The notes under the pieces were generated by a model, which ran no database searches, had not been told where the DNA came from, and saw only the letters and a list, made by a program, of their open reading frames with translations. A DNA stretch of 64,000 nt from the NCBI RefSeq assembly GCF_900114655.1, contig NZ_FOTT01000001.1, positions 233,028-297,027 on the forward strand, in the 5' to 3' direction. The stretch is from Candidatus Frackibacter sp. WG13. GTDB taxonomy: Bacteria > Bacillota > Halanaerobiia > Halobacteroidales > Acetohalobiaceae. Position 1 is the stretch's first letter. Each line of letters begins with the position of its first letter. The translations under genes and the position numbers were made by a program. Of the stretch, positions 35,499-44,449 are shown one piece after another.

Positions 35499-37790
35499 TT
35501 ACCTTCCCCTCAACGAAATATCATCTTCTGAACTCATCACGTCACTTATCTTCGCACCTACAATAATCAGTGATGGCAGTACTACCATTGCTCCTAAAAA
35601 GGAAACTAACATTGTGATTGACGTCAGTAATCCAAAAGTCTTTAGCGGTGGGAATGAAGAAAATAATAGAACTAAGAATCCTGCAGTTACAGCTGTTGCA
35701 TTAAAATAATTTGCTCTTCCAATTGTCTTAATAGCTATTTCCAAAGCTTCTTTTAAATTTGCTCCTTTTTCTCTTTCTTCCTGATAGCGAGTATAGAAAT
35801 GAATACTGTAATCCACCCCTACTCCAACGGCAATACTTGCAATCATACTAGTTGCTACATTCAATGGCACTGATGTCCAACCCATTAACCCAAAGTTTAT
35901 TAATACAGTAACTGCTATTGGAAAACTACAAGCAAACCCTTTCAATGGTGATTTTAAAAGAATGCTAGTAATGATAAAAGCTAATAGAATTGATGATAAT
36001 AAACTCTTAATCTGACTACTGATAATCATGTCTGTTAACCGATTACTTAAGACAGGAGTTCCAGTTAAAGTAATATCATAACTTTTATTCCCAAACTTAT
36101 CATCAATCAAACCTCTTACTTTCTGTATCATCAATTTAGTCTGTTGACTACTAGCACTAGCTACCATAACTCTAATTCTAACTTCCTGATGATCAAAGTC
36201 TATAAAATCACTTAATAAATCATCATCATCGGAAGATAAAAGTAGAAGATACTGTGCAATCCCCCTGCCTGGTAGTCGCTCAAACTTCTCATCCCCTTGG
36301 TTTAGAGCTTGATTTTCTTCTTCTAACAGATCAACCACCGACATTGAATTGCTTAATAGATCTATTTCTTCTAATTCTGTCTGAAAACTTTTTACTTTCT
36401 TTAAAAAATTAGGATTTTCTATACCATTTCTCTTTTTAGTATCTACTATAATCTCTAATGATTCTGAACCACCAAACTTAGTGTTAACTAATGTATCTGC
36501 TTTTCTGATTTCACTTCCTTGCTGAAAAAAAGTAATATAATTCGTCTCGGGCTTAATCTGTGGGACAACCCATAATGATAATAAACAGATGATAATGACT
36601 CCAATAATTATTAAAATTGCATGCCTATTAACAAGTTTGGATATATTACTACATAATTTATCTAATAGCTTTCTATCTTCTGCTGCTCGTAAATGTTTAG
36701 GCTTTTTAAGTAAAAAGAGAGTAGCTGGTAAAAAGGTTATAGACATTATAAGAGCCGCAAAGACACCAAAAGCAGTAAAGAGACCAAAATCTTTAATTAT
36801 CGTTAAGTCTGATAAGCCCAAAGAAGAAAAACCGGCAATAGTAGTTATTCCTGCCATCACAATAGCCATTCCTACTTTTAGAATACTTTCAATAATTGCC
36901 TCTTTTTTATTCAACCCTTCTTTTTGGTCTTCATAAAACCTAGTTAAGAAATGAATAGCATACGCACTACCTACACTAACTAATAATACTGGTAGTACAG
37001 TACTAACTATTGATAAACTCTTACCTAACCAAGCAATCAAACCAATCGTCCAAATAACACTAAAAAGCACAACAATAATAGGTAAAACTACTCCTCGCCA
37101 ACTATGAAAACTATCAAATAAGATTAACATTACCATTATCGAAACAAAAGGAAAGAGTTTAATAATATCATTCTTCATATTATCTGCCATCGCTTTAGTC
37201 AAAACTGGACTTCCTGTTAAATAACTTTCCTCTGTTAGCTCAGCTTCCTTCCTAATCTTTTGCACCTTAGAAACTACCTTTTTTTGATTAGCTTCAGGAC
37301 TTAATTGAGAAATAATTGTTGCTGCCTCTAAATCTTGGGCTACTAAAGTCCCTAAATAGCGGTCTTTAGTCAAAACATCTTCTTTTAAGCTCTGAATTTC
37401 TCTTTTAGTTTTAGGTATTTCTTTAATGAATTCCCCTATTTCAATCGTAAATCCTTTACCGCGAATCTCTTCAATATTAGTAATACTCCGCACCTTATTA
37501 ATTCCTTTAATACCTTCCAGCTTCTTAGTTAAGTAATCAATATGCTGTAAAGTCTCTTTATCCATTATATCTCTATCTTTTAGCATTAAGACTATATATT
37601 CTGAACCACCATATCTATCACTTATCTTATCAAATGTTTCAACTACTGGGTCACCATCTGGAAACATCTTCTTCATATCAGTATTAATCTTAACCCCAAT
37701 AGCTTGATAAGCAAAAAATACTGTTAATAAAATAGTCATTATAATAATTCCTTTAGCATACTTTTGTACAAAAGACTTGATAAATTTCAC
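35499..37790 (-). CDS. RND/MMPL-family transporter
   Basis: 763 residues, 12 helices in two MMPL repeats, each a first helix, a large periplasmic loop, then five helices; SVGSAYAIHF and GVGVDYSIHFYTRY are the paired conserved TM4 segments, and the first loop holds ITNIEEI. Proteins of this HpnN/MmpL-like class move lipids or lipid-like molecules outward. GTG start after AGGAGGTGG. It is the first gene of the LolA-barrel-TetR operon and has a consensus promoter with operator. Confidence 0.92.
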   Translation of the reverse strand: MKFIKSFVQKYAKGIIIMTILLTVFFAYQAIGVKINTDMKKMFPDGDPVVETFDKISDRYGGSEYIVLMLKDRDIMDKETLQHIDYLTKKLEGIKGINKVRSITNIEEIRGKGFTIEIGEFIKEIPKTKREIQSLKEDVLTKDRYLGTLVAQDLEAATIISQLSPEANQKKVVSKVQKIRKEAELTEESYLTGSPVLTKAMADNMKNDIIKLFPFVSIMVMLILFDSFHSWRGVVLPIIVVLFSVIWTIGLIAWLGKSLSIVSTVLPVLLVSVGSAYAIHFLTRFYEDQKEGLNKKEAIIESILKVGMAIVMAGITTIAGFSSLGLSDLTIIKDFGLFTAFGVFAALIMSITFLPATLFLLKKPKHLRAAEDRKLLDKLCSNISKLVNRHAILIIIGVIIICLLSLWVVPQIKPETNYITFFQQGSEIRKADTLVNTKFGGSESLEIIVDTKKRNGIENPNFLKKVKSFQTELEEIDLLSNSMSVVDLLEEENQALNQGDEKFERLPGRGIAQYLLLLSSDDDDLLSDFIDFDHQEVRIRVMVASASSQQTKLMIQKVRGLIDDKFGNKSYDITLTGTPVLSNRLTDMIISSQIKSLLSSILLAFIITSILLKSPLKGFACSFPIAVTVLINFGLMGWTSVPLNVATSMIASIAVGVGVDYSIHFYTRYQEEREKGANLKEALEIAIKTIGRANYFNATAVTAGFLVLLFSSFPPLKTFGLLTSITMLVSFLGAMVVLPSLIIVGAKISDVMSSEDDISLRGR

Positions 37791-37808
37791 TTGACCACCT
37801 CCTATTTC

Positions 37809-37828
37809 AGAACTGACCAGTCAGTTCT
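37809..37828. promoter_or_regulatory. Likely TetR operator
   Basis: AGAACTGAC-CA-GTCAGTTCT, a perfect 9-base inverted repeat with two-base spacer, beginning about 12 bases downstream of the -10 box and 19 bases before the GTG start. This is typical TetR operator geometry. Confidence 0.75.
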
Positions 37829-37839
37829 ATATATCCATA

Positions 37840-37868
37840 ATTATATCTCACTTCCCATTAAATGTCAA
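37840..37868 (-). promoter_or_regulatory. Consensus sigma-A promoter of the RND operon
   Basis: TTGACA (37863-37868), 17-base spacer, TATAAT (37840-37845): a perfect consensus promoter, and such a strong promoter suggests it needs repression. Confidence 0.9.
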
Positions 37869-37881
37869 GTAAGGAAGTGAG
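37847..37881. promoter_or_regulatory. Second inverted repeat around the RND operon -35 box
   Basis: CTCACTTCC (37847-37855) and GGAAGTGAG (37873-37881) are perfect arms 17 bases apart, bracketing the -35. A second regulator site is possible; no protein is assigned. Confidence 0.5.
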
Positions 37882-37959
37882 TTTAGATTGTGTCAAGTTA
37901 CTATAGAAAATAACTCAAATTATTTTTTGACTCCCTCTATGATAAAGTTGTTATTCCTG

Positions 37960-37989
37960 TGCGTTCATAATCAATTGATTATGAACGCA
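37960..37989. repeat. 30-base perfect palindrome
   Basis: The half-site TGCGTTCATAATCAA is followed immediately by its exact reverse complement. It lies in a gene-free stretch (37882-38085) with no other feature seen. Confidence 0.85.
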
Positions 37990-38085
37990 AACTATCTATA
38001 AAACTTATTTGTTCTCTAAATTTTAAGCAAGAGCTAAGATTAACCGTTAAGCAAATTTCTTAACCTTGACCTTAACCTGTATTTT

Positions 38086-38186
38086 TCTGGGCTTCACTGT
38101 CTCGCCCAGCTTAAAGTTCAAAGCTGGTCGCAAGCCTACGATAGACTCTACTTCTAATCCGAAAACTCTTTTCTGGGCTTCACTGT
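38086..38186. repeat. Structured intergenic repeat, third unit
   Basis: Same element as 35346-35496, with a few substitutions (CTACTTCTAATCCGAAAACT in place of CTGCTTCTAATTCGGAAGCT). Low-complexity CAACTGT/TTAACTG strings follow up to 38214. Confidence 0.8.
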
Positions 38187-38214
38187 CAACTGTCAACTGT
38201 ACACTGTTAACTGT

Positions 38215-39165
38215 TTAAACTGCTTCCCATTTTGGGCACTTAAAGCCCCATCTAGCTACTAATTCTTCATCTTGATAGATATTAATAATCTCACAACTAT
38301 TTGGACAGGAATCACATTCAAAGCTAGAAACATTATAACTAAATTCTGACACATCAAAGCCTTTAAAAGAAGTTTTTTTCTTCTGTCTCATTTCTTCTTT
38401 TGCTAAGATGGCTGAACCTAAGGCTCCCATTACATTATGATGTTTTGGGACGTTTATTTTAGCGTCTAATTCCTCAGAAAAAGCTGCTTTAATACCTTTG
38501 TTAGCAGCTACTCCGCCTTGAAAAAGAATCGGCTCTAAGATCTCTTTCCCTTGTCCTACATTGTTAAGATAATTTCTAACTAATGCTTCACAAAGTCCAG
38601 CAATTATGTCTTCTGTGCAATGGCCTAACTGTTGTTTGTGAATCATATCTGACTCTGCAAAGACAGAACAACGACCAGCAATCCTAACTGGGGAATTAGC
38701 TTGCAATGCTAATTCTCCAAACTCTTCAATTGGTATACTTAATCTACTCGCCTGCTGGTCTAGAAACGAACCAGTTCCTGCCGCACAGACTGTATTCATC
38801 GCAAAATCGACTACTACTCCTTCTCGCAAGATAATAATCTTTGAGTCTTGACCACCAATTTCTAATACTGTTCTAACTCCTGGAACTACATTTGAAGCGG
38901 CAACAGCATGAGCTGTAATCTCATTCTTGATTACATCAGCCCCTACAATTACTCCTGCTAAATTTCTAGCACTACCTGTAGTTCCGACGCCTTTGATTTG
39001 AATATCACCAATCTTCTCACCTAGTTTCTTTAAACCGATTTGGATTGTATCTATTGGCCGTCCTTGTGTTCTTAAATATAACTTTTCTAACACTTGATAA
39101 TTATCGTTTAATAAGACTAAATTAGTACTTACTGACCCCACATCAATTCCTAAATAGCCTTTCAT
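38215..39165 (-). CDS. BadF/BadG-type CoA-dehydratase activase, ASKHA ATPase
   Basis: 316-residue ASKHA ATPase with GIDVGSVSTN, EIGGQDSKI and the cluster-coordinating CAAGTGSFLDQQ and GRCSVFAESD segments. Homologues are ATP-dependent activators that pass an electron to 2-hydroxyacyl-CoA dehydratases through a [4Fe-4S] cluster. The C-terminal tail has an extra Cys set (CDSCPNSC and FKCPKW). It overlaps the next gene by four bases (ATGA), so the three genes are translationally coupled. The substrate is not clear because no dehydratase subunit is in the window. Confidence 0.88.
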   Translation of the reverse strand: MKGYLGIDVGSVSTNLVLLNDNYQVLEKLYLRTQGRPIDTIQIGLKKLGEKIGDIQIKGVGTTGSARNLAGVIVGADVIKNEITAHAVAASNVVPGVRTVLEIGGQDSKIIILREGVVVDFAMNTVCAAGTGSFLDQQASRLSIPIEEFGELALQANSPVRIAGRCSVFAESDMIHKQQLGHCTEDIIAGLCEALVRNYLNNVGQGKEILEPILFQGGVAANKGIKAAFSEELDAKINVPKHHNVMGALGSAILAKEEMRQKKKTSFKGFDVSEFSYNVSSFECDSCPNSCEIINIYQDEELVARWGFKCPKWEAV

Positions 39166-40262
39166 ATAACTTGACCTCCCACCTGGTCTCTTCTCTTTCT
39201 TGCTAATAAATCAACAAATGCTTCTAATCTAGTAATAAACCCTGCATCCCCAGTATGTTCATCTAATACTAATGATAGCACTGGTAGATTCCTTTCTTTA
39301 CTAATCTCAGGCAAAATACTCTGCGCCACTATCTCTGGCATACAGGTAAATGGAGCTAATTGAATTACACCATCATATCCTTTTTCATCATAAAGAATCG
39401 TTTGACCTATTGTCTCTAACCCATGACCACCAACAAAATGTTCTAAGTAAGGTTCAGCAGCTTCTTCTATTTTGTGATGTTTGGCAGTATTACTTGCATT
39501 TGAAAAAAGATGTTCACTTACCCAGTCACTAAGGTATATAGACCGATCAACTATAACCCCCATCTCCCCTAACTTTTCCTCTAAATTAAGATTAGTAAAT
39601 GGCTCTAAGACTACATAAATCTCACCTACTATACCTATCTTAAGTGGATCCCTTTTCATATCCAAATCCAAATCTAAAATTTTATCTTTTAAACCTATTA
39701 CTAATGAATAAAGCTCTCTTTTATCTTCTGTTCTTTCTAATTTCCTTAAAAATTCTTTATATAATTTAGTCACTGACTGCGGTTCAATAGCATAAGCTCG
39801 CATTTGATTAACATATTCATTAGCTTTATCAATAACCTCACATTTTGCCCAAGCCAATCGCCAAGCGCTTATAAACTTCCACCATTCAACATGCTTAAAT
39901 ATAAACTTAAATTGCTTGATGAAATTCTCCCAACGACTTTGGAAAGGCTCTAAAACTATCATTTCATAATCATAACCTAAATCATTAAGAATCTCCTTCT
40001 GCACCTCCGCATAATATCCAAAACGACAAGGACCAATACCACCACCCATTATGATTGTATCTGCGCCTAATTCTAATGCTTCTATATAATTACCTATATT
40101 TATCTTTAATGGTAAACAAGCAAACTCTGGTGAATACTTTACTCCTAAATCTAAAGTTCGTTTAGTAATTGGAGGTGGTTCTATCACATCTAGACCTAAA
40201 TTATTAAATAATGACTTAATCGATAAATTCATATTCCCCATATGCGGAAATGTTACCTTCAT
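39162..40262 (-). CDS. DUF2229-type activase-associated protein, second part
   Basis: 366 residues of the acyl-CoA dehydratase activase-related group. Conserved Cys are in FACLPLKINIG, GIGPCRFGYY and APFTCMPEIVA; the C-terminal part ends LVLDEHTGDAGFITRLEAFVDLL, as in its neighbour, so the two DUF2229 proteins share an origin. In other bacteria these parts are often one long polypeptide with the ATPase domain. Coupled by overlaps at both ends. Function unproven. Confidence 0.8.
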   Translation of the reverse strand: MKVTFPHMGNMNLSIKSLFNNLGLDVIEPPPITKRTLDLGVKYSPEFACLPLKINIGNYIEALELGADTIIMGGGIGPCRFGYYAEVQKEILNDLGYDYEMIVLEPFQSRWENFIKQFKFIFKHVEWWKFISAWRLAWAKCEVIDKANEYVNQMRAYAIEPQSVTKLYKEFLRKLERTEDKRELYSLVIGLKDKILDLDLDMKRDPLKIGIVGEIYVVLEPFTNLNLEEKLGEMGVIVDRSIYLSDWVSEHLFSNASNTAKHHKIEEAAEPYLEHFVGGHGLETIGQTILYDEKGYDGVIQLAPFTCMPEIVAQSILPEISKERNLPVLSLVLDEHTGDAGFITRLEAFVDLLARKRRDQVGGQVI

Positions 40263-41185
40263 GCTCCTTTAACCTCCCACTTAATCATATCTACAAATGC
40301 TTCTAACCTAGTTAATAATCCTGCCTCTCCTGAATGTTCATCTAGGTTCAAAGACATAAAATGAATATCATCTCTTCGTTTAGCCCTTCTTTCAATCAAT
40401 TCTCCAATTAAAGCATCTGGCCCACAACCAAAAGCTGCTAGTTGAATAATACCATCTATCTCTTGGCGATCAAATAGATAGTAAGCAGCCCCAATAATTC
40501 TTTTATTAAAAGTCCAGAAAAGGTCTTTAGATAATTTATTAGCACCTTGCTTAATCTGTTGTGAAGTAAGATTTTGAGGAGTTATGACTTCTACTCCTAG
40601 ATTCTTTAGTTTATCTATAATACCTAAATTAATATATTGGTCATTAAGCAAATAAGAATGTCCCAATAAAGCAATTACTAATCTATCTTGACTCTTAATA
40701 CTCTTTGTTAAATCTTTATGATACTTTTTAAAAGCCTGATTAGCCTTCCAATGTGCTTTTAAGATCTTTAATTTGTTATCTGTAAACTTAGCCCCTAGCT
40801 CTAAATTAGCCTTTAATAAAGATAACCAACTTTGATTACGATTAATCGTTGGCGTCAATAATTGTGGTAAATTATCTATATTACTCCTAATCATATCCGG
40901 TAAACCCATTAGTTTAGGACAGACATATTCATTATTCTCTACACTCACAATGCGAGGTAAGAAGAGATAATCTACTTTATCACAAAGATCAAGCACATGA
41001 CCATGACACATTTTAACCGGAAAACAAGCCTCGTCTATAGCTAATTTAACCCCTTTGTTTACTATTGCTTTATTAGAAGATGATGACTCCACTGTTTCTA
41101 CTCCTAATTCAGCAAAGAACTTCTTCCATCCAGGATAATAATAAAAATATAATAATGACTTTGGAATTCCTACTTTCAATGTCAT
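40259..41185 (-). CDS. DUF2229-type activase-associated protein, first part
   Basis: 308 residues with VGIPKSLLYFYYYPGWKKFF at the start, DEACFPVKMCHGHVL, FGCGPDALIGE and DEHSGEAGLLTRLEAFVDM. It shares the Cys and DEHxGxAG motifs with its neighbour and overlaps it (ATGA). It is separated from the ZIP gene by only 28 bases, so the set may be co-transcribed with it and with the spoVA operon. Confidence 0.8.
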   Translation of the reverse strand: MTLKVGIPKSLLYFYYYPGWKKFFAELGVETVESSSSNKAIVNKGVKLAIDEACFPVKMCHGHVLDLCDKVDYLFLPRIVSVENNEYVCPKLMGLPDMIRSNIDNLPQLLTPTINRNQSWLSLLKANLELGAKFTDNKLKILKAHWKANQAFKKYHKDLTKSIKSQDRLVIALLGHSYLLNDQYINLGIIDKLKNLGVEVITPQNLTSQQIKQGANKLSKDLFWTFNKRIIGAAYYLFDRQEIDGIIQLAAFGCGPDALIGELIERRAKRRDDIHFMSLNLDEHSGEAGLLTRLEAFVDMIKWEVKGA

Positions 41186-41213
41186 CTCTTTCCTCCTTTC
41201 TACAACATTTAAA

Positions 41214-41936
41214 TTAAAAAGCTAAAGAACCAGCTGTAAATATTTCTCCTAAAAGAAAACTAGATAAAAAGCCAATTAGGACTCCCATTACCTCAAACTT
41301 ACCACCGTTACTAACAGCTCTTGGAATCATCTCATCAGTAATCATATAAAGAATAGCTCCTCCGGCAAATGCCATAATTGAGCCTAGCCAAAACTTTGAT
41401 AGCCCAACCAAAAATTTAAAACCAATAATAGCCCCTATTGGATTAATCAAAGCAATTATTCCTGCAATTAAATAGGCAAATCTTTTTTTAAAGTTTCCTT
41501 CATTAATCATCTCTTCGGTGGTCAAAAAACCCTCAGGAATATTATGCAGAAAGACAGAAACCGCTAATACTGTCCCTAACCCTCCACCTCCAGTAGCAAA
41601 ACCAATTCCCATACTAATTGCTTCTGGCAAGTCATCTAAAAAAGTACCTAAAGCAATTCCAACTCCGGAGCTAAATCGCTTTTCAATAAAGTCATCAATT
41701 ACTAAAAAGAATATCCCTCCTAATATAAAACTACCAGAACTCCCTAACATTCCAGCCCCGCGATACGATTCGGGGATTAATGAAAAAGAAATAACTGAAA
41801 GCAATATTCCAGCACCAAATGATAGCATGAAAGATAATAAACGCTCAGATATATCCTTAGTTCCTAAATACCCACCTACTAAAATGGTGCTTCCTGCTAA
41901 AGAACTATAAATAATGACTTTAGTTAAATTATCCAT
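41214..41936 (-). CDS. ZIP-family metal transporter
   Basis: 240 residues, eight predicted helices. HNIPEG in TM4 and DDLPEAISMG, with the TM5-like ITDEMIPRA, are the metal-binding ZIP signatures; ZIP proteins import zinc or other divalent metals. The gene lies 34 bases after spoVAF and 28 bases before the activase set, an uncommon place that may mean supply of metal to the forespore or a simple operon read-through. Confidence 0.9.
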   Translation of the reverse strand: MDNLTKVIIYSSLAGSTILVGGYLGTKDISERLLSFMLSFGAGILLSVISFSLIPESYRGAGMLGSSGSFILGGIFFLVIDDFIEKRFSSGVGIALGTFLDDLPEAISMGIGFATGGGGLGTVLAVSVFLHNIPEGFLTTEEMINEGNFKKRFAYLIAGIIALINPIGAIIGFKFLVGLSKFWLGSIMAFAGGAILYMITDEMIPRAVSNGGKFEVMGVLIGFLSSFLLGEIFTAGSLAF

Positions 41937-41970
41937 TCATCACCCCTCGTTCCCTGCTCCTTGAGTAATA

Positions 41971-43440
41971 CTAACCATCCTTTCTATCCTCCGGATATCT
42001 ATCAGAATCAGTTGGACTATGAATATTTGGTCGCCGGTGCGATAAATCCAGAATCGACTGTCTTGCAATATAAGACTTTAATGCATTCCAATTAAAAGGA
42101 ATTAGAGGCCATAAATAGGAGATACCAAAAGATTTAGTAAATAAGAATAATCCAATTATAATTACTGTGCCTACAATAAATCCTGGCAATTTAAATAAAG
42201 TAACCAAAATTAATAATATAAATCGCAATAGTTTAATTGTCAACGCCAATTCAAAACCGGAAATGGCAAAGTTACTAGTAGCTCCAATCGCCATATATAA
42301 GATAGTTTCAGGAACAAACAAGCCTACTTTCACTGCAAAATCTCCCAATAATAATGCTCCAATTAAACTTAAAGAAGTTGCTAAAGCATTTGGAACTTGA
42401 ATTGAGGCCATTCTAACTAAATCAATACCTAAACTAGCCAGAACAAACTGCCATCCTATTGGAATTGTACCGGCCTTTTTTGGTCCAATAAATTCTAAAG
42501 ATGATGGTAACAAATCTGGTTGTAAAGCAAATAATAACCAAAGTACCGGTAAAAATAACGAAGTTACTGTTGCCGCTAAACGTACTAACTTTAAATAAGT
42601 TCCTGGCAATGGTGTTTGCCGATAATCCTCTAAACTCTGTACATGGTCGAAAAAGACCGCTGGTAATAAAAGGGCAGTCGGTGAATTATCAATAATAACA
42701 CAGATCTTACCCTCTAGTAAATGAGCAGCCACAAGATCTGGCCGTTCAGTATACCTAACTTCAGGTAAAGGATTCAGAGTATTACCAGTCAAAAAGTCTT
42801 CAATTGTTTTATCTGCTAAAGGCAATCCATCTACATTAATCTTCTTTAACTTTGTTTTTATAATATCAACTAATCCAGGATCTGCTATATCTTTAATATA
42901 AGTAACTGCTACATCACTATTCGACCTATTACCTATTTTGATGACCTCAGCAATAAATTCTGGATCACGTAAACGTCTTCTAATCATCTGTACATTAAAT
43001 AACATTGTCTCAACAAAGCCATCATTAGGGCCGCGAGTAGACTTTTCTAACTCGGGTTCTTCAGGACCTCTAGACATCCAAGTTCGACCATCAATAACTA
43101 TTGCCTCAGTTTCACCTTCAACAAAGATTACTTGTGGACCAGCTAAGATCTGATCTATAGAGTCATCTAAGGTATTTACTGTACTAACTTCAAAATATGG
43201 AATTCTTTTATCTAATATTTTTTGAATTACATCTACACTAAGCTCTTCTCTTTCAGTTTCTATTAACTGTTCCAAAATAAGTATAAAATCGTCTTTAACG
43301 AAACCATCTAAATATACCATCCCAGCTTTTTTATCGCCAATTAGAAAGGTTCTAGTCAGCACATCAAAACTAAGATCAGCATGTAATTCATCTTGCAAAT
43401 ATTCTAAATTTTTATCTAATTCCTTAAAGATTTCTTTCAT
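41971..43440 (-). CDS. spoVAF: Stage V sporulation protein AF (GerA-family)
   Basis: GerA-family membrane protein, about 490 residues: soluble N-terminus, LTGNTLNPLPEVRYTERPD, LLPAVFFDHVQSLEDY and five to six C-terminal helices (GIDLVRMASIQVPNA-like). SpoVAF sits in the spore inner membrane and influences germination. Start ATG at 43440 follows AGGAG by 11 bases; the earlier GTG lies within that site. It overlaps spoVAEA by 17 bases. Confidence 0.94.
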   Translation of the reverse strand: MKEIFKELDKNLEYLQDELHADLSFDVLTRTFLIGDKKAGMVYLDGFVKDDFILILEQLIETEREELSVDVIQKILDKRIPYFEVSTVNTLDDSIDQILAGPQVIFVEGETEAIVIDGRTWMSRGPEEPELEKSTRGPNDGFVETMLFNVQMIRRRLRDPEFIAEVIKIGNRSNSDVAVTYIKDIADPGLVDIIKTKLKKINVDGLPLADKTIEDFLTGNTLNPLPEVRYTERPDLVAAHLLEGKICVIIDNSPTALLLPAVFFDHVQSLEDYRQTPLPGTYLKLVRLAATVTSLFLPVLWLLFALQPDLLPSSLEFIGPKKAGTIPIGWQFVLASLGIDLVRMASIQVPNALATSLSLIGALLLGDFAVKVGLFVPETILYMAIGATSNFAISGFELALTIKLLRFILLILVTLFKLPGFIVGTVIIIGLFLFTKSFGISYLWPLIPFNWNALKSYIARQSILDLSHRRPNIHSPTDSDRYPEDRKDG

Positions 43441-44005
43441 AACTGATTCCACTCCTACTTAATATTTCTTCAATAGCTTTCATAGTAACTGGACAACCTT
43501 TAGACAAATCATCTTTCTTATCCATCTTACCGATATCCCCGATTCCTACCACCATCTCTGGTTCATATTCGTTAATAATATCAATAGTATCTCCTTCTAA
43601 ATAGAGATTAGTAATTGGTTCTGAATCCCCTTCTTTATCGACTGGACCATCTACTATTTCAGCATTATTAGTAACTGAAAAGTTTGGTTGAATTCCCTCT
43701 ACATCTTTAGTATCAGAGGCTACAGCCAAAACACCTAATACTTCTATATCTCCAGAATCCAAGATAATTTCCATAGCTTCTTCGCCAGCACCTTTACCGC
43801 TGTTTCCTTGATCATCAAACATAACTAAAGCTACATCCGATTCAGCTTCTTTTATTAATTCAACTATCTGTTCACCACTATTTTGAGTAGGGTTCCCAGC
43901 CGATCTAGAGATAGTACGTAACCCCAACTTCTTTCCTGTTGCCTCAACCGCTTTACATGCTGTTTCATCTCCATCAGTAATTAATATAGCTTTTTTTGCT
44001 GCCAT
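43424..44005 (-). CDS. spoVAEA: Stage V sporulation protein AEa
   Basis: 193-residue soluble protein typical of SpoVAEa: KKAILITDGDETACKAVEATGKKLGLR, SAGNPTQNSGEQIV, VMFDDQGNSGKGAGEEAM and the closing KGCPVTMKAIEEIL. ATG at 44005 is six bases after AAGGAGG; a GTG precedes it. In Bacillus it is encoded between spoVAEB and spoVAF, as here. Its biochemical role is not settled. Confidence 0.93.
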   Translation of the reverse strand: MAAKKAILITDGDETACKAVEATGKKLGLRTISRSAGNPTQNSGEQIVELIKEAESDVALVMFDDQGNSGKGAGEEAMEIILDSGDIEVLGVLAVASDTKDVEGIQPNFSVTNNAEIVDGPVDKEGDSEPITNLYLEGDTIDIINEYEPEMVVGIGDIGKMDKKDDLSKGCPVTMKAIEEILSRSGISYERNL

Positions 44006-44058
44006 CACTTACCTCCTTATTAGTCTTGTGATTAATAGCTGAAAATATGCGTAAATTG

Positions 44059-44409
44059 CTATTCTTTGGGATGAAAAAGAGCAGCCATTAAGAATCCAAT
44101 TATTATTGAGGCGCTTACTCCAGCACTTCCTACTTCTAAAACACCAGCAAATAGCCCCAAAAATCCTTCACGTTCAACTTCAGTTAAAACTCCTTTAGTT
44201 AAAACATGTCCAAAATTAATAACTGGAACAGTAATGCCAGCCCCAGCAAAATCAATAATTGGTTGAAACCAGCCAACTCCAGTTAAAAGTGAACCAGTTA
44301 TAACCATCCCCACTAATAAATGAGCCGGTGTATAATTAGTAAAATCTAAAAATAGTTGTCCTAACCCACAAACCAATCCCCCAACTAAAAAAGCAGCTAA
44401 ATAATTCAA
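44059..44409 (-). CDS. spoVAEB: Stage V sporulation protein AE (AEb)
   Basis: Small membrane protein of about 116 residues with the SpoVAC/AE fold (AHLLVGMVITGSLLTGVGWFQP, DFAGAGITVPVINFGHVL). SpoVA proteins form the dipicolinate channel of spores. The longer ATG frame (to 44430) has no ribosome binding site, but TTG at 44409 follows GAGGT by seven bases and gives MNYLAAFLVGGLVCGLGQ, matching known starts. Confidence 0.93.
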   Translation of the reverse strand: MNYLAAFLVGGLVCGLGQLFLDFTNYTPAHLLVGMVITGSLLTGVGWFQPIIDFAGAGITVPVINFGHVLTKGVLTEVEREGFLGLFAGVLEVGSAGVSASIIIGFLMAALFHPKE

Positions 44410-44449
44410 GCCTCTTACCTCACTTTCCATAAGTGCTTAAGTATCTTTT

